NCBI RefSeq assembly: GCF_000421105.1
Contig: NZ_ATWF01000001.1
Span: 1,088,930 to 1,152,929, forward strand
Direction: 5' to 3'
Length of the DNA: 64,000 nt
Source of the DNA: Limisalsivibrio acetivorans
Lineage (GTDB): Bacteria; Chrysiogenota; Deferribacteres; Deferribacterales; Geovibrionaceae
The notes beneath the pieces are model-generated. The model searched no databases. It was not told where the DNA came from and saw nothing but the letters and a program-made list of their open reading frames with translations. Position 1 is the stretch's first letter, and each line of letters begins with the position of its first letter. A program made the translations under genes and the position numbers. Shown piece by piece: positions 58,397 to 64,000 of the stretch.

Positions 58397-58697
58397 CTTT
58401 CACTCCTATTTGTACGACCGGCCAGAGCCGGCCGTCATCATCCCCCCGGAACGACACGCCGGTTACATACGCCCTGGGCTCGTACATCTCTATAGCTGAG
58501 ACGATCTCCCCCCGGAGTTTTGCCTGTGCGACAGGGGCGGGTGAATCGAGGAAAGTTCCCGAGATGCCGAAATCTCTATCGAGTGGAACCGACCCTTTAG
58601 TTGTCGTAATAATCGTGGCAACGTTTTGGAATATATCGTGATGGCCGCCCGGAAAGAACGCTATATCTTTGATGCTGAAGCGTGATATCTCTTTCAT
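58386..58697 (-). CDS. Baseplate protein W (gp25-like)
   Basis: A 103-residue protein of the T4 gp25/P2 gpW family (QNVATIITTTKGSVPLDRDFGI, the sheath-initiator core, and EIVSAIEMYEPRAYVTGVSF). The ATG at 58697 overlaps the gpU stop in ATGA; an ATG three codons earlier is possible. Confidence 0.87.
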   Translation of the reverse strand: MKEISRFSIKDIAFFPGGHHDIFQNVATIITTTKGSVPLDRDFGISGTFLDSPAPVAQAKLRGEIVSAIEMYEPRAYVTGVSFRGDDDGRLWPVVQIGVKDEY

Positions 58698-59137
58698 CGT
58701 CTCCATCCGTCTATGTATTCGTCGTCTCCCTTTGCACGGGACTTGATGACTGTCTCTGTGTGCTCGATGAGCGACACCTGCGCCTCTGCCGTGTGAGTAC
58801 GCCCTTGGTTGTCTATCGTCTTATGAGTCTCTGAGATGCTCTCGATACAGTACTTTCCGTATTGCTTATCACCGAAGAACAGAGGGAGTGGTTCGCCGGC
58901 ATCGAGGAGGGAGCGGAGGCGGGCGAGTTCATCGATGGGGTTCACACCCAGGGAGGATACAAACTGCATCGTAAAGCTTATCTTTGTATTGCCGCCACCG
59001 GTATGCTCCAGCACGGGCTTGCCGGAGAGGATTTCGTGTTTCGCATATTTCGCAGAGTGCTCTCTGCGCAGAGCATCGAAAGTGCGCACACGGGTTGATG
59101 AGACCTCAAAGACTACATCGCCGAGACTGCCTATCAT
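58694..59137 (-). CDS. Phage tail terminator-like protein U (P2 gpU-like)
   Basis: A 147-residue gpU-family protein (IGSLGDVVFEVSSTRVRTFDAL, GKPVLEHTGGGNTKISFTMQFVSSLGVNPIDELARLRSLLDAGEPLPLFFGDKQYG). In P2, gpU is involved in tail completion. It starts inside the end of gpV by a four-base overlap. Its place between V and W differs from P2. Confidence 0.8.
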   Translation of the reverse strand: MIGSLGDVVFEVSSTRVRTFDALRREHSAKYAKHEILSGKPVLEHTGGGNTKISFTMQFVSSLGVNPIDELARLRSLLDAGEPLPLFFGDKQYGKYCIESISETHKTIDNQGRTHTAEAQVSLIEHTETVIKSRAKGDDEYIDGWRR

Positions 59138-59841
59138 ACCGGCCCTCCTGATTCATCACCGCCGGACATTACACCGCCGTGGCGGTGCTGGCTGAATACG
59201 AGGCCCTCTTCGTTGTTTATCTCTGTTGCTTCAAGATATCCTGTTATCTTGGCAGAGACGGGGCCGAGTGCGCCGGTGGCGGCCACGCCGGAGCCCATCA
59301 TCCCCGCCATATACTCTAGAAGGCCTTCCACCCTTAGTTTGCCTGTCGTTACAGTTTCAGGGGCGTCTATAGTAACGAGAGACGGGCTTTTCATGGTTAT
59401 ATCTCCGCCGGAGTCTACAAGAGTGTTGCCATCGTTGCGTATCGTTACATCTCCGACAACATCTGCACGCAGATGATGAGACGCACGGTCGTACTCAAGC
59501 CATGTGCCGTCACTGAACCGTATATGATGCTTGTTCTCCGTGGCGGCGGGGGGAGTGTCTACAGATGAGTAGAAGGAGCCGATGACAAAGCCCTGCTCAA
59601 GCCCCGAGGGGAGGAAAACACAAAGGACATGCTCGCCGATGTCAGGCATATGATAGTGCTTGTCGTCCTGCGTCTTGCCGACGAGAACGGGGAGCTCGTA
59701 GCTGAGAAGACCGTAGCTTTCTGCGAACTCAACCCGCACCGTACCTTTTGCCGGGTATATGTTTGTCACACGCCCGGGGCGGGCTATATTCTTTACAAGT
59801 GATTCAAGCTCTTCTATGCGCCTGCGTGTATCTGTATCCAT
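59134..59841 (-). CDS. Baseplate assembly/spike protein V (P2 gpV-like)
   Basis: A 235-residue spike protein with an N-terminal OB fold (RPGRVTNIYPAKGTVRVEFAESYGLLSYELPVLVGKTQDDKHYHMPDIGEHVLCVFLPSGLEQGFVIGSFYSSVD) and a C-terminal repetitive beta region ending in a His/Gly-rich tip (FSQHRHGGVMSGGDESGG) that may bind metal at the apex. It pierces the target membrane. Confidence 0.9.
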   Translation of the reverse strand: MDTDTRRRIEELESLVKNIARPGRVTNIYPAKGTVRVEFAESYGLLSYELPVLVGKTQDDKHYHMPDIGEHVLCVFLPSGLEQGFVIGSFYSSVDTPPAATENKHHIRFSDGTWLEYDRASHHLRADVVGDVTIRNDGNTLVDSGGDITMKSPSLVTIDAPETVTTGKLRVEGLLEYMAGMMGSGVAATGALGPVSAKITGYLEATEINNEEGLVFSQHRHGGVMSGGDESGGPV

Positions 59842-60849
59842 TTAATACTCCAGTGTATTCTTGATGCTTAAGCTTGTCGTGTAGCCAGAACGTGTTACAG
59901 AGTGCACTGCTTTCTCAATAGAGTATGTTCCATCGAATGCACCGAAGCCGGCGCACTGAACGTTCTGCCCGGCGGCCGCCGCAGGCTCGCCTATCATTTT
60001 GATGTCTCCTGCGACCTCTTCCTTATTCTTTGCTCTGAGCTCCTTCTTTGCTCTCTGCTCCGCCTCGGCCAGGGATTCGACCCTGGCGTTGACATACAAC
60101 GTACTCCCCACCGGTGGCGGGGAGGAGGGGGTGAAGGTATGGAACTTTGATGACTTTGTTTCAGCATCCCAATATTTTACTGCGCATGCTGAATACACGT
60201 CATGTGCTTTGCTCCGAAAGCTCCAGCCGGTAAGCGGGTGAGAAGGGGAAAGCATGAGGACCGGCGAGCGGGCATCGTAGAGAGCGGCGCTGTAGATGAC
60301 TATACGCTTCTCTGTTACTTTCAGTCTCAGGCCGTTTGCCCGGCAGACTCTATCGAGAAAGCCGAGGTCGCTCTCACTCCGCTGGTCGATGCGCTCGAAG
60401 CGAGGGTTATACTCTGAATCGTAGAATAGAGAAAAACCGCTTTCTGCGGCGTATTTCCCGGCCATCTCTTTTAGCGTTATCTGCTCGTGTGAACTGCTTT
60501 TTTTCTCTGTTCTGAATGACTTGTCGATGTGCGCCGAAACAGCTTTTATCTGTACAGTAGAGGGAGGGCCGGAGAGTGTGATGTCATCGATGCTGAACTC
60601 GCCGAAGCTCAGATATGCATCGTCACCGTTGCGGAGCCACTCAAAACAGTGCAGGCCGGCAGTGAGCGTTGCGCCCTTTTCGGGGAACCAACCGTTGCGC
60701 CAGAGGCCGGCGGTATCTTCAAGGGTGATAGAGATATCATCGGCAGAACCGGAAGCCTGGTCAGTATAAGTAAAAGACAGCAGCATCGGTGCAATGTCTG
60801 CTGTGATATCGCTGTTGTCATACTTCAGCTGTACCCTTACTCTCCTCAT
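59842..60849 (-). CDS. Phage late control/hub protein D (P2 gpD-like)
   Basis: A 335-residue hub protein (PF05954-like): SFTYTDQASGSADDISITLEDTAGLWRNGWFPEKGATL, FGEFSIDDITLSGPPSTVQIKAVSA, LKEMAGKYAAESGFSLFYDSEYNP. The ATG at 60849 follows GGAGG by five bases and overlaps the gpX stop in ATGA. Confidence 0.88.
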   Translation of the reverse strand: MRRVRVQLKYDNSDITADIAPMLLSFTYTDQASGSADDISITLEDTAGLWRNGWFPEKGATLTAGLHCFEWLRNGDDAYLSFGEFSIDDITLSGPPSTVQIKAVSAHIDKSFRTEKKSSSHEQITLKEMAGKYAAESGFSLFYDSEYNPRFERIDQRSESDLGFLDRVCRANGLRLKVTEKRIVIYSAALYDARSPVLMLSPSHPLTGWSFRSKAHDVYSACAVKYWDAETKSSKFHTFTPSSPPPVGSTLYVNARVESLAEAEQRAKKELRAKNKEEVAGDIKMIGEPAAAAGQNVQCAGFGAFDGTYSIEKAVHSVTRSGYTTSLSIKNTLEY

Positions 60850-61052
60850 TTTCTCCTCCATGGGGGGAGGACTGGAGTAGATGGGAGGAGGGATGCCTCA
60901 GGGATGCGCAGCTGAACGCCGCCGGAGAAAACGGCTGTATCTGCATGTTCAGGGTTTGCCTCCAGAAGCTTGTGCATTAGCTTTTCTGAGCCGAGCTCAC
61001 GGCGGGCTATGATATCCCACGTTTCACCCGCAGAGGTGATTACACTACGCAT
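60846..61052 (-). CDS. Phage tail protein X (P2 gpX-like, LysM-type)
   Basis: A 68-residue protein with the LysM-like core (AGETWDIIARRELGSEKLMHKLLEANPEHADTAVFSGGVQLRIP). It is a small baseplate component. Overlaps the tape-measure end by eight bases. Confidence 0.87.
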   Translation of the reverse strand: MRSVITSAGETWDIIARRELGSEKLMHKLLEANPEHADTAVFSGGVQLRIPEASLLPSTPVLPPWRRK

Positions 61053-63786
61053 AGCTGCGCCTCTCCGTGTCTATCTCCATCTCTGCTATCAGCTTCCTGA
61101 TAAGCTCGGGGAGCACGCCTTTGAGGCGTCCTTCACTCTCTATAAGAGCCGCTGTGATATCCTCTTTCTCTGCCGTGCCGCTTACTGTAATATGCGGGGA
61201 ATAGTTCACCGTAAAAGAGGCACCGTGCCCCCGAGAAGGGGGCACGGCGAGGGGGAGGGAACGAGGTGATACACTCTGCTGCTCTTCTATATGCTTCTCT
61301 TTCAGCTCTTCTGTATGTCTTGATATATGTTCTTCTGTATTGCTGTATTTCCGCTCTTCCGTGACATTCTTGTTAAAAACGGCGGAAAGCGGCGTCTCAA
61401 TATCAAGTCCGGCCTTCTCTATTGCTGTGAATGCTTTGCTCAAGATGACGGGGAGCACACCGGCTTTTTTCTCCATGCCGGCAGCGATGGTCGAAAGTAT
61501 CGATGAGCCGGAGGCCGTGAGATCTGATAAGGGCCCCTTCTTCGCATCGGAAAAAGGAAGGAACTCACGCATCTTGCCGAATGCACCCTTAACTGCATCA
61601 ATAGGTGCGGAAAGAGTCGATTTAATGCCGGCGGTGAGTGTAGATAGTATCTTTTTGCCGGATTCGAACAAGTTGATACTAGATATAAATTCCCTCATTC
61701 TATCAAAGCCTATCATCAGTAGATTGGCCGGATGATACTGCCAGATTATGCCGGCCAGGTTCTTTATCCCCGCACCGAAGGATTTGATGCGCTCCCATGT
61801 TGAATTTATGAAGCTTCGGAATACATCAAACTTCTTGTAAGCGTAGACGATGCCGGCGGCGAGGGCGGCTATACCGCCGACAACCCATCCGATAGGGCTT
61901 GAGAGGATAGCAAAATTCAGCATGCGCTGGGCGGCAGTAAGACCCTTTGTCACAGCTGTTACAGTAACAGTCTTGGCACGATACACACTCATGAGTGTGC
62001 TTGCTTTTACCCAGCCTCCAAATTTGAGTGCAATATTCTGTGCTTTTATCGCAACTGTAGCGAGCCATGTCTTTGCTGTGAGATATGTCTGCTTAGAAGA
62101 TAGTACAGCATATGCTTTGCCAGTCAGATACATAGTTGATTTGATTGCATTAATCGATTCTTTGTAAAGATTTGCCGCAACTCGCCCGGCCAGTGCTCCT
62201 GTTTTGAAAGCAAGAAGCGCTGTTGCGCCGACAACAAAAGCTTTTGAGAAAAGAGGCATTTTGTTTAATGTATCTTGTGCAATGCTCATGAAAAATTTTA
62301 GTGCACTTACACTTTTATTGAGAACCGGCAGAAAAGCATCGCCGATTATGTATCCCAGCTCTGTTAGATTATTTTTAAGCTTAGCGATACTTGCAGCAGC
62401 TGTAGAGTTTTTTCTGTTAAGCTCGCCCTGCATGCTCCCTGCGTACGACGCTTCATCCGACACGAGCCCGAAGGTCTTTTCAAGCTCGCTGAGATTTGAC
62501 ACTAAGCCGGCAATAGGCGCAACACTCTCTTTGCCGAACATGTCTGACATGACAGCACTTCGCTGATTATCGTCAAGTGCAGAAAGACTCGATAGAAGAT
62601 CTTGTATAGCTCCCTTTGCGTCATTCTGCATCCTGCTCGCCATGCCTTCTGCGCTGAAACCAAGCTGCTCAAGTGCTTTTTGCTGTGCAGCAGTAGCCGA
62701 GGAGCCTGAAGTAAGAGCAAGTACAAAGTTTTTCTGCGCTGTTGCGCCGGCTTCAGTATTCGGAGCGGCGGCTCCAAAGGCGCCGGAAAGGGCGGCGATC
62801 TCGTTGGCCGCAAGGCCCGTCGTAGAACGTATGAGCCCTCCGTTACGCTGTATTATCTTTGTTATTTCTGCTGCATTTGAGCCGGTATTATCGCCGACAT
62901 GATTGATTGCATCGCCCAGCTCTGAAACTTCGTCTATAGAAAGCCCCATCGTTGAAATAATCTTTGTTATTGAGCTCCCTGCCTGATCTTCTGTGAGATC
63001 GAACGCTACCGCCATTTTGCCGGCAACATTCGCAAACTCTAGAGCTTCGTCTTTTCCCATCCCGATTTTGCCCGCTTCTGATGCAAGACGGGCCACAGCC
63101 TGGGCTGAGAGTATCGACTCCGTCGCTATCCCACGGACTGCGAGCTCCATCTGCTTTACATCCTTCTCTGTGTCCAGGCCTTTTACGTTTTTGCCGATTT
63201 CATTCATCCACTCCTGCTTGTCTATAGATAAATTGACAGGAGCAGAGACTGTCATCGCAAGAGCGCCGAGCGAGAATGCATCATTGAGAATGCTCTCACG
63301 CTCCGCCCGCAGATCCTTGCCGAACTGCTGTTTTTCAAGTTTTAGATTCTGTTTAACCTCAAGATCTTTTACACTCCGGCCGAGCTTGTCGTACTCTTTA
63401 TCGAGATTATCAACGCTTATGCCGTTCTTCTTCATCGACGCAGTAAGCTCGTTGAGCTCGTTTTTCTTTTTCTCTACCTCTCTTTTAGTGTCGCCGATTT
63501 CCCGCGATAGCTTTTTCTGTTTAGTTATCTGCGACATCGTGACACGTCCGCCCCCTTTGATCTCAGCTGTGAGCTTAGCGTGCTCTGCCACCATGTCGGC
63601 TATCTTGTGCTTTGATTTCTGTATCGAGCTTCCGAGATCACGATATCTATCGATATCAAGACGCTTGTCTTTCAGCTTGTCAATGTCGAAGCCCATTTGC
63701 TTGACAGAGCGTCCCGCCCGGCTTATATTTTTAATAAAACCGCCCACGGAGGCGCCTATGGCTACTGTAAGTGAAAGATTTTCCAT
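61045..63786 (-). CDS. Phage tail tape-measure protein
   Basis: A 913-residue protein. The first 150 residues are a long coiled coil rich in Lys and Glu; residues about 200-500 have the TP901-family core (LAVRGIATESILSAQAVARLASEAG, GLSIDEVSELGDAINHVGDNTGSNAAEITKIIQRNGGLI); hydrophobic helices follow (LSSPIGWVVGGIAALAAGIVYAYKKF), and the C-terminus is helical. It sets tail length, here predicted at well over 100 nm by the family rule. The ATG at 63786 has AAGGA nine bases upstream; a GTG two codons earlier is possible. Confidence 0.92.
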   Translation of the reverse strand: MENLSLTVAIGASVGGFIKNISRAGRSVKQMGFDIDKLKDKRLDIDRYRDLGSSIQKSKHKIADMVAEHAKLTAEIKGGGRVTMSQITKQKKLSREIGDTKREVEKKKNELNELTASMKKNGISVDNLDKEYDKLGRSVKDLEVKQNLKLEKQQFGKDLRAERESILNDAFSLGALAMTVSAPVNLSIDKQEWMNEIGKNVKGLDTEKDVKQMELAVRGIATESILSAQAVARLASEAGKIGMGKDEALEFANVAGKMAVAFDLTEDQAGSSITKIISTMGLSIDEVSELGDAINHVGDNTGSNAAEITKIIQRNGGLIRSTTGLAANEIAALSGAFGAAAPNTEAGATAQKNFVLALTSGSSATAAQQKALEQLGFSAEGMASRMQNDAKGAIQDLLSSLSALDDNQRSAVMSDMFGKESVAPIAGLVSNLSELEKTFGLVSDEASYAGSMQGELNRKNSTAAASIAKLKNNLTELGYIIGDAFLPVLNKSVSALKFFMSIAQDTLNKMPLFSKAFVVGATALLAFKTGALAGRVAANLYKESINAIKSTMYLTGKAYAVLSSKQTYLTAKTWLATVAIKAQNIALKFGGWVKASTLMSVYRAKTVTVTAVTKGLTAAQRMLNFAILSSPIGWVVGGIAALAAGIVYAYKKFDVFRSFINSTWERIKSFGAGIKNLAGIIWQYHPANLLMIGFDRMREFISSINLFESGKKILSTLTAGIKSTLSAPIDAVKGAFGKMREFLPFSDAKKGPLSDLTASGSSILSTIAAGMEKKAGVLPVILSKAFTAIEKAGLDIETPLSAVFNKNVTEERKYSNTEEHISRHTEELKEKHIEEQQSVSPRSLPLAVPPSRGHGASFTVNYSPHITVSGTAEKEDITAALIESEGRLKGVLPELIRKLIAEMEIDTERRSYA

Positions 63787-63991
63787 TCTCACAAATCCTT
63801 ATCTTATCTACTTTTTCAGCTATATAATTGCGCTCTGCGCCCTTCTTATTAACCACACAGACAATGTAACACCGTTGCACTTAATACCCTTGGGAGCCTT
63901 TTTCTCAGCATTACTTGTATTCCCCTGTCTTTCGATACCTTTACATGCAATTTACTTTTTCCTTGAAGGGGTCAACGATTTAAAGCAATAG
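63758..63991 (+). CDS. Possible small membrane protein antiparallel to the tape-measure start
   Basis: A 77-residue frame on the plus strand, starting within the tape-measure N-terminus, with GGAGG six bases before its ATG and two hydrophobic stretches (YLIYFFSYIIALCALLI and a longer one near the end). No minus-strand gene is evident in 63793-64000, where the compact operon should continue. It may be real or chance; low confidence. Confidence 0.25.
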   Translation: MATVSERFSILTNPYLIYFFSYIIALCALLINHTDNVTPLHLIPLGAFFSALLVFPCLSIPLHAIYFFLEGVNDLKQ

Positions 63992-64000
63992 AACATATCT

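Noticed and set aside
62993-63757. Long plus-strand frame opposite the tape-measure gene
   Set aside because: It is a shadow of a Lys/Glu-rich coiled coil, Ser/Phe-rich and without motifs; only the last 77 residues, with their own start, were kept as a doubtful call.

Overview
The window is bacterial chromosome from a Gram-negative organism with moderate GC. It carries a succinate dehydrogenase/fumarate reductase, outer-membrane and lipoprotein genes, a very complete translation/transcription super-operon, type IV pilins of the aromatic-rich kind first described in Geobacter, and the end of a contractile-tail prophage. The pilins, the full-length Asp/Cys-type translation proteins and the gene mix suggest a member of the Deferribacterota (Geovibrio/Denitrovibrio/Seleniivibrio-like). 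That assignment is inferred from gene content and was not tested by a search.

Layout. 1-970: end of sdhA, then sdhB and a terminator. 1.0-5.5 kb: minus-strand GNAT, a large fibronectin-III/LamG lipoprotein and an outer-membrane beta-barrel candidate. 5.5-14.7 kb: mixed housekeeping genes (lipoprotein, EamA exporter, PAS histidine kinase, isochorismatase-like hydrolase, HAD phosphatase, MnmA, LarE, DEDDh exonuclease, PilZ protein, an unknown protein plus a GNAT-like tail-anchored protein, class II aldolase). 14.7-47.1 kb: a minus-strand block read from 47.07 kb towards 14.7 kb. It runs tRNA-Thr, Tyr, Gly, Thr, tuf, rpmG, tRNA-Trp, secE, nusG, rplKAJL, rpoBC, then from a second strong promoter rpsL, rpsG, fusA, tuf, the S10/spc/alpha clusters with secY, adk, map, infA, rpmJ, rpoA and rplQ, and ends at a terminator. 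rpmD (L30) is missing from its normal slot. 47.2-50.9 kb: two pilins followed by an ABC ATPase, an ABC-2 permease and a TPR protein, an arrangement like the pilus-accessory ABC system PilGHI of Myxococcus.

51.3-64.0 kb: a prophage (or tail-derived element) beginning at a tRNA-Leu(CAA) gene. Just inside the tRNA 3' end are three direct repeats that look like integrase arm sites. Then come a small leftward gene, an operator-like palindrome region, the decayed 3' end of an antirepressor gene, and an intact antirepressor behind a roughly 175-nt leader. That leader has its own promoter and terminator, and carries segments complementary to the antirepressor ribosome-binding site, so I read it as a C4-type antisense RNA. 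A higBA toxin-antitoxin pair follows. From 53.65 kb to the window end, convergent minus-strand genes encode a P2/Mu-like contractile tail: tape measure, X, D, V, U, W/gp25, J, I and tail-fibre N-terminal protein, then a six-unit kelch protein, a possible accessory protein, two paralogous small membrane proteins and a conserved lysis-region protein.

The most interesting items are the antisense-RNA/antirepressor switch, the two pilins that both keep all six aromatic positions linked to conductive pili next to their own ABC system, the kelch-bearing tail module, and several departures in the ribosomal block (no rpmD, an L33 with three of four zinc cysteines, a TTG-started rpsL, a terminator-like hairpin between rplK and rplA).
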